Shown here: one piece after another, positions 1-11,301 of the stretch
How positions within the stretch are numbered: the stretch's first letter is position 1
Layout of the letters: every line of letters begins with the position of its first letter
DNA from: Primulina eburnea
Taxonomy: Eukaryota > Streptophyta > Magnoliopsida > Lamiales > Gesneriaceae
Reading direction: 5' to 3'
DNA length: 64,000 nucleotides
Assembly: GCF_022965805.1 (NCBI RefSeq)
Contig: NC_133104.1
Span: 21,836,912-21,900,911 of the forward strand
Notes under the pieces: model-generated
Told to the model about the DNA's origin: nothing
Database searches by the model: none
The model's input: only the letters and a program-made list of their open reading frames with translations
Position numbers and translations under genes: made by a program

Positions 1-1385
1 CAGATTAAAGAACAGACTGTTTCTCTAATTGTTATGATTTTTGGTGTTGATTTGACTGAGATTCGATATCAGAATTGTGTTATCGTTGAGATTATAAGTT
101 ATATCAGTATTGATTATGAGTCCTAGTAGTATATCTGTGATGTTGAGATTGACGGGGTTATTCAGATTGTATTGTTATGCTGTCGCAACATCAGCAGACT
201 GACATCTGATCAGATTTGATATTGATTGAGATTGCATTGTTATGTCATTGATATTGATCAGATTATGTATTGAGTTGAGGATTAATCAGAACAGATTCTG
301 AACTGAGTTATATACTGATATGGTATTTTTTTATGAATTGTCATTATCAGATTGATATGGACAGATTGGAATACAGGACTTCGTCTTCGTCAGACCTGGA
401 AGACAAAGGTATAATTCATGTTTTGTTTGGGGAGATACAACTCAAATGAGATCTAATTTGAGTTTCCCAACCAAAATCACATACTAGAATGGTTATTTAT
501 ATTATGATTTGTTTATAGAATTTGTATTCAAATCTTTTGAGATGTTTATGCTTTGTTTATAGATTGATATGCATTGCATTTAAGATAGGAGAGTCTTGAC
601 AGAACAGTCAGACTTCTAGACGTTCGGTGATATCGCAGCTTAGGGGAAGATCACCTCTCCTATTGTAAATGTCGATACAGATCAGACCGAAGTCTAGGAA
701 TAAGACGTACAATCACCCCGATTGGGAGGGTAGGTGACAGTCATTGACGTCTTATTCACACCGGGATCCCTAGAGTTAGAACCAAGTCGAGTCAAGACAT
801 GATTTGATTTGACTAGCATGTTTAGATAGATTGGTTCCTAGATCAGGGAATCCATTGTTATTACTTGCATGCTTATGTTATTGTGAGTTCAGGGAATTTG
901 GGAACCATTGTCATTGCATGCTTATCTGATTTAGTTTCGCAGACCATGGAACCTATTGTTATTGATTTTATGCATGATAGTATGCTTTATGATTTATATG
1001 GCGTTCATGCATGTTTATCATGTTTTATACTGGGATATTATATCTCACCGGAGTATCCGACTGTTGTCTTGTTTTGTATGTGTGCATGAAAACAGGTGGG
1101 ACAAGATCGGGGTCAAGAAGATGATGAGAGAAGACGAGTTTAGCGTGGTGATTCTGGACTTATTGTAGACTTGGTTTAATACTTGAAATTTAGTAGTTAA
1201 ACCTTAGATTAGTTTGAGTGAGTAATGTACATTATTGTACTTTTATACTGAGATGTATATTAGATTGATGCCATTACCTTCCGCACTTGTACTTTAAAAA
1301 CAAAAATTTTTAGACACTGTTTATCTTAATTGATAATTAAATCCCAAAGATGATTAAGAAAATTATTAGCGTTCGGGTCCCCACA
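1..1385 (+). repeat. G1 5' LTR (3' two thirds only)
   Basis: Direct repeat of 5858-7243. It ends in CCCCACA, followed by ACAGG and the PBS. The missing part, about 660 bases judged from the 3' LTR, held U3, promoter and donor-like site. The hairpin block at 1044-1100 is degraded here: GACAAC has become GAAAAC, breaking one pair of the second stem. Short ORFs at 865-1168 are chance frames within this LTR. Confidence 0.9.
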
Positions 1386-1390
1386 ACAGG

Positions 1391-1402
1391 TGGTATCAGA
1401 GC
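1391..1402 (+). other. G1 primer binding site (initiator tRNA-Met)
   Basis: TGGTATCAGAGC lies five bases after the LTR end. It is complementary to the 3' end of plant initiator tRNA-Met, the usual primer of these elements. Confidence 0.9.
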
Positions 1403-1703
1403 GATAGATCCTTTAGACTGAGTTAGATTGAGATAGAAGAGAATGAGCGGGGTAGATGAGTTTTTCTTCCTTGCATGTGATTGCTAGCATGAGATTTATT
1501 TTATTGTTGACTTACATTGTGTGTGCTAGCATGATATTATGCTTTACTGCCTTGAAATACATGTTATCTAATTATCTGATTTTTATTGGTAATATGTATT
1601 ATTGAGTATGAATCAGATTCAATTCTTGATCAGCAGTAAGATGATCAGAGAAAGATTGGAACAGATTTGTAGTATTTGGGTACTAATGTTTTGATAAGCA
1701 GAT
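1403..1703 (+). other. G1 untranslated leader with acceptor-like site
   Basis: No gene. The leader between PBS and gag ends in a branch-point-like TACTAAT at 1681-1687 and a CAG at 1699-1701, directly before the former gag start. The same arrangement precedes gag in G3 and G6. Confidence 0.5.
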
Positions 1704-2611
1704 ATACCTCCACGGAGAATTCCAGAAAGGGGTAGTAATTCGACTGAACAGATAGATGTATCAGAGACTCAGATGGAAACAAAGTTGAAAGAGTTTCAGT
1801 TATTGCAGCCGCCAATTCTGAGTGGTATCGAGACGTCTGAAGATTGTGAGAACTGGTTTGATGACATAGAAATATTGTTCGATTTACTTGATTGTACAGA
1901 TGAACAGAGAGTTAAAATGGTGCCTAACAAGTTACGAGAAGCCGCTAGGAGTTGGTGGATTACCAGTAAAAGAATGTTAGAACAGAGAGGTACAGTGATT
2001 TCGTGGGAAATATTCAGAACTGAATTTTATCTAAGATTTTTCTCCGTTTCGTACCGAGAGGACAACAAAGCAGAGTTTGAGAATTTGAGACAAGGTCAAC
2101 TGAATATTGAAGGATATGTGGCTAAATTCTCTACCCTACTGCGTTTTGCTCCTCATTTAATTGGGAATGATGAAGCTGTAGCGGATCAGTTCATCAGAGG
2201 ATTGAACTCGGAGATAGTTGCATTGATTAATATGCAGCGACTCACCATTTTGCTGATGCCTTGAGTAGAGCGAAGAGAGCGGAGGCGAGTCTGATTAGAC
2301 AACTAACAAGGGTGTGTGCGATACAACCCCAAACACAGCAATCCCCTCTTCGATTTGATCGCGGCAGCACGAGTGGAAAGCAAGATTTGTTGAAAGCTCG
2401 AAAGAAGCCATTCAAGAAATTAGCAAGCGAACTGAGCGGTTCATCTAGTTCTAGTGGTTCTAGCCCAAGTTATACTTGTGTATATTGCAGAACTTGTGGA
2501 GGGAGACATCCCACAGAGCAATGCTAGGGAGTGACTGGTAGTTGCAATATTTGTAAAGAGCCGGGACACTTTGCTAGAGCCTGTCCCCAGAAAGGTTCTC
2601 GAAGATTTTAG
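1704..2611 (+). pseudogene. gag: G1 gag pseudogene
   Basis: Gag is the structural protein that forms the virus-like particle. The frame can be followed from 1704, where G3 and G6 have ATG-CCT but this copy reads ATA-CCT, so the start codon is lost. The capsid-like retrotransposon-gag region (RSWWITSKRMLEQRG, NLRQGQLNIEGYVAKFSTLLRF) is readable to a stop at 2262-2264. A frameshift near 2240 moves the frame to 2261 onward, which continues with AKRAEASLIRQ, a serine-rich linker and a zinc-knuckle region (CNICKEPGHFARAC). Stops lie at 2525 and 2609. It cannot make a full Gag. Translation from the internal ATG at 1773 would give a 163-residue fragment. Confidence 0.85.
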
Positions 2612-5180
2612 GGAACAGAATTGTCTGAGGACAACGACTGAGGTACAGACCCAGAACACACCACAGGTACTATTTTTTTTATGAGTACATCGCATATGTA
2701 TTGATATATACTAATGCGTTCTTTATGATTATCTGTGACTGAGTTGCATGGAGATATGCTGTATCTATTGGGTTTGTTTACTGTAGTATTAATTTCCTTA
2801 CAAGTGGGGAAATGTTGATATCGGATATTTTTGTAGAATATTGTATCCTACAGTAAGATGAGAACGAGATTGAGCTAGATTATGATGTACTTGTGTTTCT
2901 GATTTGATTGCATTATTGATATTAATATGCTAAAACAAGTACAGAACTATTATAGATTCTTTTCAAGAGAATGTAAGATTCAGACTAGATATGGCTGATG
3001 AGTAGAGATTACACAGTAAGGATTCTAGATTCAGAATTCCTTTGATATCTGTGTTGTCTAGGGACTCGATTAATACAGAAAGGAGCAGATGGCATCCTTA
3101 TGTATTCAATAGACATACTGAAATCGAGCCTAACATTGGCAGATTTGCCAATGATGTGCGAGTTGACTGATGTTGCCAGATAAGATTTCAGGTTTGCCTT
3201 GTATCCGAAAGATAGATTTCAGAATTGAATCGATACCAGGTATTGCTTGTTGTTTAGAATTCAGTACAGAGTGATATAGAATGTACAGAATGATACAGAG
3301 TGAATTGAAAGAATTGAAAGATCAGTAGAAGAGTGTCGACCAGGAGTTACATCCGATTTAGTGTTTCTCTTTGGCATGTTTCAGTTTGTTCAGAGATATT
3401 CTGATGCTTTCATGATCGTGGTATCTATGAGATGTTGATATATGTGCAGCATCTGATTGATTGAATCGAACATCTGAAGATTTTATTGAATATTCTGAGA
3501 ACTGTGATGATTGTATACAGAGATTGTTCAGATATGAATTCGATTGAAAGAGATTGTATTCAGAGTATGTGATATCTGAAATTAATATACCAATATATTT
3601 TGACACAGTTCAGATTGTGATCAGTGGCTGAGAATAATACCGATGTCAGAAAGATCAGAAATGTCAGAAATTTATTTTGCTCTGAGTTGGCAGATTATCT
3701 TATATGATTGTTGTTTTGTATCTTCTTGAGTATTGTTATTGTTAAAACAGTATTTGAGACAGCTTATATTGTTTGAGAGCATATTATATTTGCAGATGAT
3801 ATATAGCAGTTCAGAGATTTAACCAGAATATTCAGAACTTAATTCGATAATCAGAGCAGAGTATCGATCAGAGGGACAGATATGTGAATTGTACTGTATG
3901 AAAATGAGTATCTGGTGATGTCAAATGTTTCAGAATTGTACAGCAGAAATTGATATCGATAATCAGAACCGAATACCAGGTAGGTATTTTTCATTCATTT
4001 ATATTATTAACTGATTTGTTTATATCAAATGGTTCGAACTTGAAATGACGGATAGTGTCAGAAACGCACAGTAGTGAATTCAGTTTTCAGTTGGTAACTA
4101 TGAATGTATGATATTCGAACAGATAATTGTGATATAAACAGCTTAAATCAGTTATGGCAGAAATTATGCTGAAATTTTGGCAGAGTTTGTACTGAAATGT
4201 TTGAATCGCCAATAAAAGAAGATAGAAAGATAGAGATCAGAAGATTTATTACAGAATTTGTATATTTCTGACTAGACATGGAGAGTATAATTCGATGAAT
4301 TTCGTAATAAGACCATTATAATACTTTCCAGATTGTGATATGATATGATTGTGAGTGACAGATTGTTCAATCTATATCTATTAGTTTGTACAAGATGACA
4401 TACAAACATGACTAGATGACAAAGATCGATGTCAGAGAAATGGTAATATTGACCAGAATGTAGAAGTAGAGCATATCAGATTGTGATTCTCGATTGATTT
4501 TGTACTTTTGGCAGAATGTATAGCATGATTTTTCACCTATCGTCTGTAGATCGACAGATAGTTGAAGTGAACTAGCCTGATACTGGAGGATATCCAGGAA
4601 CTGTAGTGCTGGATGCTAGCACTAGTTGATATGATATATTGTCGCTGTGTGAATTATTGTACGATAATTGTATTCAGATTATCAGATGGATAGTAAGATA
4701 GTTACAGATGATATATTATACAGTGAGTATTGCATATTTCCTTTGTATAAGAGTAATATCTCGGAGATACCTGAGATAGGGTCTGATACGGTCAGAGATA
4801 TGGCAAAGAAAATGTAGCTAAATTCATAAGAGAGTGAAGATAGCTCAGATCAGATAGATTTAATATGCCAAAGTCGGACGTTGACTGTTGGTATGTGAGG
4901 CTCAAGATTTCATATATCCTTGAAGGAGATAAACAGATTGGATAACAGCTGAGGGTAATGATTTGCTATGAGCTGTAGATCGGCATATGCGGATGTTGTA
5001 TGGCCAGTAATGCGAGATTGATTCTGTCAAAAGGATTTGGAGAAGTATTATGATATTATACTTAGTGAATTCTTATTCCAGACTGGAATCAGATATTTGA
5101 GTTTTGATTTAGACTCTATTATACAATTCTTCTAGTATATCTGAATTGATTACTTATGAGTTCGAGGACGAACTCAGATC
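2612..5180 (+). pseudogene. pol: G1 pol remnant, heavily decayed
   Basis: No open frame remains, but landmarks survive in order. The protease-RT linker is near 3060-3150 (cf. LIQKGADG and MYSIDILKSS). An ELKELKDQ-like stretch is near 3300. Next, at 3375-3420, comes the part of RT that in G6 encodes [12 protein letters not shown], so the RT core in between is missing. Integrase traces are near 4390-4600 (cf. [10 protein letters not shown] and the FWQ segment). The chromodomain-like tail is not readable. The shared collapsed layout with G4 implies that pol died before these copies spread. Confidence 0.7.
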
Positions 5181-5195
5181 TAAGTGGGGGAGAAA
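5181..5195 (+). other. G1 polypurine tract
   Basis: TAAGTGGGGGAGAAA sits directly before the TGTAAGG start of the 3' LTR, the position expected for plus-strand priming. Confidence 0.85.
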
Positions 5196-5311
5196 TGTAA
5201 GGCTCGAGATTATTAATCTTCATTAACGTGGGACTCGGAAGATATGAGAATGCATGATGTGCAATGAGGGGAGAAAAGACATGAGAAATTAGAGTTTTTG
5301 AGTACAAGAGA

Positions 5312-5532
5312 GACCGCACCCGCGCTTAGAACAGGAGTGCACCCGCGGTCATTAAAATGAAATTATGAAGGGAAGGCCGAAACATCACCGCACCCGTGGT
5401 GCTAGAAGGACCGCACCTGTGGTGCAGCTACAGTAGGGTGACCGCACCCGCGGTCGTCGAATTTCAGAAAAATGAAATTGGTGCCGAGAGCACAGCGCAC
5501 CCGCGGTGCAAGCATGACCGCACCCGCGGTGC
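5312..5532 (+). repeat. Array of CCGCACCCGCGGT palindromic motifs in G1 U3
   Basis: About seven irregularly spaced copies of (GA)CCGCACCCGCGGTC/GC, some varied to CCCGTGG or CCTGTGG. The CCGCGG core is self-complementary and CpG-rich. The array ends about 45 bases before the TATA-like run. Variants are mostly C-to-T or G-to-A at CpG, as expected for methylated DNA. Confidence 0.8.
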
Positions 5533-5577
5533 AACGTGCAGCTTGAAAAATAAGCCACGTTTCCTGGTGTTGCATGA

Positions 5578-5590
5578 AATATATATATAA
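5578..5590 (+). promoter_or_regulatory. Probable TATA region of G1 3' LTR
   Basis: AATATATATATAAG lies just downstream of the palindrome array and upstream of the leader. Position and composition fit an LTR core promoter. No start site can be seen directly. Confidence 0.5.
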
Positions 5591-5746
5591 GAATGACACG
5601 TTTTTCCCTCAGAAATTCAGAAAAAGGGGCCGAGCTTTGGAGAGAATTTTCTCTTACGCCTTTTAGATTTGCGATTGTGAAAGATCCGTCCATCAGAATT
5701 CAAATCCGACTGCAGTTCTGAGTTCCTCTTGCTACGAGCTACACAA

Positions 5747-5756
5747 GGACGTAAGT
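5747..5756 (+). promoter_or_regulatory. Donor-like splice site in G1 LTR
   Basis: GGACGTAAGT. GTAAGT is the strong plant 5' splice-site consensus. The same ten bases (or GGATGTAAGT) occur at the equivalent place in the other gypsy LTRs that retain this part. Confidence 0.45.
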
Positions 5757-6900
5757 TTTATTACGTTTAGACAAGATTTGAATTTATGAGATTGTCAGAA
5801 TTGAATATGAATCAGATATGGTGTTTCTGTTATAGTAGACATTGTATAATTGAACTCAGATTAAAGAACAGACTGTTTCTCTAATTGTTATGATTTTTGG
5901 TGTTGATTTGACTGAGATTCGATATCAGAATTGTGTTATCGTTGAGATTATAAGTTATATCAGTATTGATTATGAGTCCTAGTAGTATATCTGTGATGTT
6001 GAGATTGACGGGGTTATTCAGATTGTATTGTTATGCCGTCGCAACATCAGCAGACTGACATCTGATCAGATTTGATATTGATTGAGATTGCATTGTTATG
6101 TCATTGATATTGATCAGATTATGTATTGAGTTGAGGATTAATCAGAACAGATTCTGAACTGAGTTATATACTGATATGGTATTTTTTTATGAATTGTCAT
6201 TATCAGATTGATATGGACAGATTGGAATACAGGACTTCGTCTTCGTCAGACCTGGAAGACAAAGGTATAATTCATGTTTTGTTTGGGGAGATACAACTCA
6301 AATGAGATCTAATTTGAGTTTCCCAACCAAAATCACATACTAGAATGGTTATTTATATTATGATTTGTTTATAGAATTTGTATTCAAATCTTTTGAGATG
6401 TTTATGCTTTGTTTATAGATTGATATGCATTGCATTTAAGATAGGAGAGTCTTGACAGAACAGTCAGACTTCTAGACGTTCGGTGATATCGCAGCTTAGG
6501 GGAAGATCACCTCTCCTATTGTAAATGTCGATACAGATCAGACCGAAGTCTAGGAATAAGACGTACAATCACCCCGATTGGGAGGGTAGGTGACAGTCAT
6601 TGACGTCTTATTCACACCGGGATCCCTAGAGTTAGAACCAAGTCGAGTCAAGACATGATTTGATTTGACTAGCATGTTTAGATAGATTGTTTCCTAGATC
6701 AGGGAATCCATTGTTATTACTTGCATGCTTATGTTATTGTGAGTTCAGGGAATTTGGGAACCATTGTCATTGCATGCTTATCTGATTTAGTTTCGCAGAC
6801 CATGGAACCTATTGTTATTGATTTTATGCATGATAGTATGCTTTATGATTTATATGGCGTTCATGCATGTTGATCATGTTTTATACTGGGATATTTATAT

Positions 6901-6957
6901 CTCACCGGAGTATCCGGCTGTTGTCTTGTTTTGTATGTGTGCATGACAACAGGTGGG
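6901..6957 (+). other. Conserved double-hairpin block (G1)
   Basis: Hairpin 1 is CCGGA-GTA-TCCGG. Hairpin 2 pairs CTGTTGTCTTG (6918-6928) with CATGACAACAG (6942-6952), with one T/T mismatch. The block is the best conserved part of otherwise diverged gypsy LTRs. Confidence 0.65.
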
Positions 6958-7243
6958 ACAAGATCGGGGTCAAGAAGATGATGAGAGAAGACGAGTTTAG
7001 CGTGGTGATTCCAGACTTATTGTAGACTTGGTTTAATACTTGAAATTTAGTAGTTAAACCTTAGATTAGTTTGAGTGAGTAATGTACATTATTGTACTTT
7101 TATACTAAGATGTATATTAGATTGATGCCATTACCTTCCGCACTTGTACTTTTAAAAGAAAAATTTTTAGACCTTGTTTCATCTTAATTGATAATTAAAT
7201 CCCAAAGATGATTAAGAAAATGATTAGCGTCCGGGTCCCCACA

Positions 7244-7342
7244 ACAGGATTAGGCAGAGGTTGTGAAGGAAATTTACCTTTTTCATGAACATTAAGTGCA
7301 AATTCAAATTTAGCAATAGTATCTTTCAAATCTGTCATGGTT
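7244..7342 (-). pseudogene. gag: Gypsy gag fragment (minus strand)
   Basis: On the minus strand this reads MTDLKDTIAKFEF followed by GKFPSQPLPNP. A K(F/L)PSQPxPNP segment is familiar from the gag of Tat/Athila-like gypsy elements. Only about 30 codons remain, between the end of G1 and the AT-rich segment. It is a different family from its neighbours. Confidence 0.5.
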
Positions 7343-7728
7343 TGTTGCACTCCCAAGTGCAGGTTGTCCACAAGTAGTATAATTCGGTGAGTCCGAATAT
7401 CGTATCCACGAGGAAGCTAAGGTAATTACAAGTCCACTTCAATTTCTTTTTATTTATTTTTTCTTTTAGTTGTTTGAATCTTTAATTGGTAATTTTTAAT
7501 TCTTCAAATTTTAATTTAAGTAGTTGAAATTAAAGGATCCACTCTTGGTATTTTAATAAAGTTAACATTAACGAACATTATTGAAATCCACTTAATAAAA
7601 TGGTTCCAATATATTAAATAATCATATTTATATTATGTTATATATTATTATCTTATAAATATATAATATATACCAAAACTTATAAATGTTGTCAAGTATT
7701 TATTGTGCTATATATATTTGTAAACACT

Positions 7729-8030
7729 AAATCAAGGTTCCCACTTTAAATGGTTGGTAAAACCGAACTATCATTTAAATAGTACCAAGAAATTAATATT
7801 ATGATATATTTATATATAGTAAATCAAGGTTCCCACTTTAAATGGCTGGTAAAACCAAACAAACATTTAAATGGTTCTATGTAATTTAATATTATAATAT
7901 ATTAATATATAATAAATCATGGCATCCACTTTAAATGGTTGGTAATACCAAACTAACATTTAAATGGTTCCAAGAATTTAGTGTAACATATAGCAACAAT
8001 AAATCAAAACTCCCACTTATAAGTAGGGTA
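7729..8030. repeat. Tandem repeat, about 92-bp unit, 3.3 copies
   Basis: Units begin with AAATCAAGGT-like sequence at 7729, 7821, 7914 and 8001. Each carries the phrase CCACTTTAAATGG...GGTAA...AACATTTAAATGG. The last copy is partial. Earlier bases (7570-7610) resemble a further decayed unit. Confidence 0.8.
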
Positions 8031-8320
8031 TAAAAATTCTTAAAAAAAAATATAACATAAACAATAAATAATGATTAAATAATATAAAACATAGATTCTT
8101 ACCTTTTAGTGACCTTATTATCATACCAAGAGTTTCACATTTTCATCTCAGCTTTAGGAAGTTAGCTATTCATTATTCAAAGTGTAAAACTTTGAATATG
8201 AAATTAACATGCTAATTATATTTAAATGAAGAAATAAAAGAAAAATATAGAGAGAAATATTATGAACTCAAAGGATTGTTCATAGAATGAGGGATATCTC
8301 AATAGATTACAATGCACCCC

Positions 8321-8328
8321 TATTTATA
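8321..8328 (-). promoter_or_regulatory. TATA box, minus strand
   Basis: Minus strand reads GGCTATAAATAGGGG, a textbook plant TATA box, followed by a leader rich in TTCTCTC. It supports reading 7343-8870 as an LTR or promoter segment pointing leftward. Confidence 0.55.
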
Positions 8329-8870
8329 GCCAAATTTGGGAGACAACCACAAATAAAATATTATTTTTTTACACATAAGTTTTCATTGGTGTTCCAAGAT
8401 ATTATATATATTACACATCACTTTTGAAAATCTTCTTCACATAAAAAGAAACATGTGGATAATTGAGTTGTCTAGTTGTGGTATTTTTTTCAAACTATTT
8501 GACCAAGTAATTTGAGAGATATGGTCAAAATACTAGAGCATGGTAAAATTGCAACTCCTTTGGTAACTTTATTTGTTGCTTAATTTGATCCCAATTGTGA
8601 GAGGATTTTTATCTCATTCTTGCCATCAATATTGTAGATATTAACATCACCTTTCTACAGGTCCAAAAATCATCTTAATCCCATTTTCAACGCCAAGTTT
8701 ATTCTTGTTTTATCGAACCTGTAAAAAATAGTAAAAACTTGTAATTACACAACAACTTATATTTTATACAATTTATTATAAAACATATAATATTTAAACA
8801 TTTAATAAAACAAAAACTATATATTTATATTATAAAACATTTAATTAATGTACAATTTTTATGTTTATCA

Positions 8871-10557
8871 GTCCGTTATATTTTCAATCCGACTTCGGTA
8901 CCGTGTTTCTATCAACGAGGGCTTCAACTGGACGTAAGTTTCTCTACGTTTTATTATGATTTGAAATTATGGTACTGCCAGAATCAGATATGATTGATAT
9001 ATGTTGTTCTTGCGATATCAGACATCGTATAATCGAAACCGGATCGAAGAACAGATACCGTATGAAATTATTATGAATTTCAGAGTTGATTTGATTGTGA
9101 TTAGATTGAATTGATATCAGATTTGTGTTATTGATTATGAGGTGTTGGGATTGATATCTGACTGGTATTGTATTGCCGGGTATATCGATATTATTTAGAC
9201 TTGGATCAGACGAGTTGTTGATTCGTATATACTGATATTGTATCGCCGTTATTGCGAAATTGTACATAATTGAGATTAGGATCTGTTATTGTTAAGATTT
9301 CGGGTTGTACTGATATTGATTATGAGCCGTGTTATTATATCTGTGATGTGTAAATTGATAAGGTTATTGAGATTGTATTGTTATACCGTCGAAACATCAG
9401 TAGATTGATATTAATCAGATTTGTTTAATTAAGATTGTATCGTTGTATCGTTGACATTGATCAGATTATGTCTTGATTTGCATATTGATCAGAACAGGCC
9501 TTGAATTGAGATGTATATTAACACAGTCTATTCGATATTCTCATTTCAGATTGGTTATAGACAGATTTGACTTCGATACTTCGACTTCGTCAGACCGAGA
9601 AGAGAAAGGAATAAATTGATATTGACGTGGGATTGCACAACTCGAGTTGATTTGACTTGAGTTTCCCAAAATCACATACTTTAACTTATTGCCTTGATAT
9701 TTGCAATTGAATGGAATTGATATCTTTGATCTATTGATTTATGTATTGAGTCATAGGTGGATACGCCTAGTCGTAAACGATTGATCTCGTGAAAGGGGTG
9801 CCTGATAGTGATGGAATAGTCACGGACACATTGCACATTGTCACAGGATAGTGATTTGGCGAAAGTGCCAAAGTCTGTGACAATTAGGTCAAGACACCGG
9901 ATGTTTGGCTATATCGAAGTGGATAGAATTTGAGTTTCTTCTATTACTGATATTCGATATGGAAAGAGCCAAAGTCCGTGAATAAGAACGTACCACCACC
10001 CCGATAGGGAGTGTAGGTGGGTGTATGTTCTTATTCAGATCGGGATCCCTAGATTAGGATGAGTCGATTCAGAGTTTTGGAATCACAGAGTGTGATTCAG
10101 AGTTTGTATTGATTTATGTTTATGATTTTGATACATCTTATGAATATCTATTTTATGCTTTTATATTTTTTTATATGAAATGCATGTATACACGATTTAT
10201 ACTGGGAATGCAATTCTCACCGGAGTTATCCGGCTGTTGTCTTGTTTGTATGTGTGCAAGACAACAGGTGGGACAGGATCAGGATCAAGAAGAGGATGAG
10301 AGATTATAGTTAGCGTGGAGATCCGGGCCCAGAAGTAGAATAGGATTCAACACTGGATGTATAGTCGTTGAATCTAGTTGAGATAGAGACTTGTAGTACA
10401 TAACTTTTACTTTAATATTGATATGTATATCAGATAGATTACAATTACGTTTTCGCATTTATAATTTAAAAAGGAAAAAATTTAGTCCCACATTTCTTAA
10501 TTTTTATATTTGACATTGATAATGATTAAGACATTAATTAGCGTCCGGGTCCCCACA
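8871..10557 (+). repeat. G2: gypsy LTR truncated at its 5' end
   Basis: The sequence matches gypsy LTRs of this window from GTCCGTTA onward (compare 53947 onward in the G6 LTR) and ends GGTCCCCACA. U3, promoter and palindrome array are missing. It carries the donor-like GGACGTAAGT at 8930-8939 and the hairpin block at 10216-10272. No PBS follows, so it is a solo or recombined LTR. It is a subfamily distinct from G1. Confidence 0.8.
10216..10272 (+). other. Conserved double-hairpin block (G2)
   Basis: CCGGA-GTTA-TCCGG, then CTGTTGTCTTG (10234-10244) pairing with CAAGACAACAG (10257-10267). This is a perfect 11-bp stem: the T/T mismatch of the G1 type is repaired here. Confidence 0.65.
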
Positions 10558-10644
10558 TAAACCGTTTAGAAAGTGCCTCAGCTTAGCACCGGCATCATTT
10601 GCAATTAGGGGCACAAAATGGCAACCCCTATCAAACTTACGGAT
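10558..10644 (-). pseudogene. gag: Gypsy gag fragment, C-terminal piece of a split gag
   Basis: Minus strand encodes KFDRGCHFVPLIANDAGAK then LRHFLNGL, typical retrotransposon-gag sequence. It continues directly from 18043-18144 once COP and one TSD copy are removed. The last five bases (10640-10644) are the CGGAT target-site duplication of COP. Confidence 0.8.
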
Positions 10645-10801
10645 TGTTACGCCTTAAACGCATACAAATCTCGAGGATGAGATTAATGTTTTTAATGCTG
10701 TAACATATCCCAAAGTTTTTGTTTTGATGATACCAAAACTTGGATTAAAAATGTACTAATGTTTTATATTGAGGCATGCAGGAAATTAAGAACAAGGTTA
10801 C

Positions 10802-11275
10802 GTTCGGAAGATCCGAAATTTGGTTCGGACGTTCCGAAATTGTGCCAATCAGAAGCAAAATAGAAGCTGTTCGGAAGCTGCGAGGAGCAAGTTCGGACGT
10901 TCCGACGACTGGATCGGACGTTCCGAACACAAGCAATCAAATCACTTCAATCCGGAGACAAATTGATCTGACTGTTGATTGAGTAGATTTCGGACGCTAC
11001 GATGGACATGATCGGAAGCTACGAAGTGTTGAAGATTTCAAATCTCCGGAAACGCGGGAATGTTCGGACGGTACGAACTGGAGTTCGGACCTTCCGAAGT
11101 TGTTCATACACTGTCTAAAAGAACTGTTCAGAAGAAACGAAGTTTGATCGGTCCCTCCGAAGCATATGTTCGGACCCTACGAAGTCAAGAACGGAAGATC
11201 CGAAGTCATTCCAGAATTACGCAAATTGATTTCAATCACATCGGACGTTCCGAAGTATAAACAGAAGATCCGAAC
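10802..11275. repeat. Palindrome array TTCGGACGTTCCGAA-type, COP 5' LTR
   Basis: More than a dozen copies or half-copies of TTCGGA(N)3TCCGAA and relatives (e.g. GTTCGGACGTTCCGAA, TCGGACGTTCCGAAC, TTCGGACCTTCCGAA), irregularly spaced over 470 bases and ending about 20 bases before the TATA box. CpG palindromes in LTRs are described for Sireviruses. Confidence 0.85.
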
Positions 11276-11293
11276 CTTGGCGTCCAAGACTAG

Positions 11294-11301
11294 TATAAAT
11301 A
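11294..11301 (+). promoter_or_regulatory. COP 5' LTR TATA box
   Basis: TATAAATA in the context AGTATAAATAGGCC, a strong plant TATA box just downstream of the palindrome array. The copy in the 3' LTR is at 17535-17542. Confidence 0.75.

Larger units (their letters stand above)
1..7243 (+). mobile_element. G1: degenerate Ty3/gypsy LTR retrotransposon, 5' end outside window
   Basis: Bases 1-1385 repeat at about 5858-7243 with only scattered differences, so they are the 5' and 3' LTRs of one plus-strand element. A PBS follows the left LTR and a purine tract precedes the right one. Internal sequence encodes a broken gag and an unreadable pol. The 3' LTR is followed by ACAGG, a candidate 5-bp TSD that cannot be tested because the left edge is outside the window. 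The element shares its decayed interior with G4 and G7, so it is probably a member of a non-autonomous lineage. Confidence 0.9.
5196..7243 (+). repeat. G1 3' LTR (2048 bp)
   Basis: Begins TGTAAGGC and ends GGTCCCCACA. These termini are confirmed by the TSD of the related minus-strand element G4. Order inside: palindrome array (5312-5532), AT-rich TATA region (about 5578-5590), donor-like GGACGTAAGT (5747-5756), long AT-rich leader, hairpin block (6901-6957), LTR end. Short ORFs here are non-coding shadows. Confidence 0.92.
7343..8870 (-). repeat. Unclassified AT-rich segment, possible solo LTR
   Basis: No coding frame. The segment starts TGTTGCAC and ends TTTATCA, so TG...CA ends are possible, but flanking bases (TGGTT and GTCCG) do not match as a TSD. 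It holds a 92-bp tandem repeat and a minus-strand TATA box followed by a pyrimidine-rich leader, as in an LTR. The phrase at 7371-7420 ending in GAATATCGTATCCACGAGG resembles a repeat common in plant genomes, but I cannot assign the family. Confidence 0.4.

Noticed and set aside
1391..1402. tRNA gene remnants at TGGTATCAGAGC sites
   Set aside because: Each is a 12-13-base primer binding site next to an LTR, not a folded tRNA gene.
6901..6957. Bacterial-type terminator
   Set aside because: The hairpins are in a plant LTR, lack a following T-run, and vary by compensatory change across retroelement families; a retroelement RNA structure is a better explanation.
10802..11275. Heat-shock elements like those of some stress-activated copia elements
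   Set aside because: The motif TTCGGA...TCCGAA does not have the alternating nGAAnnTTCn spacing of heat-shock elements.
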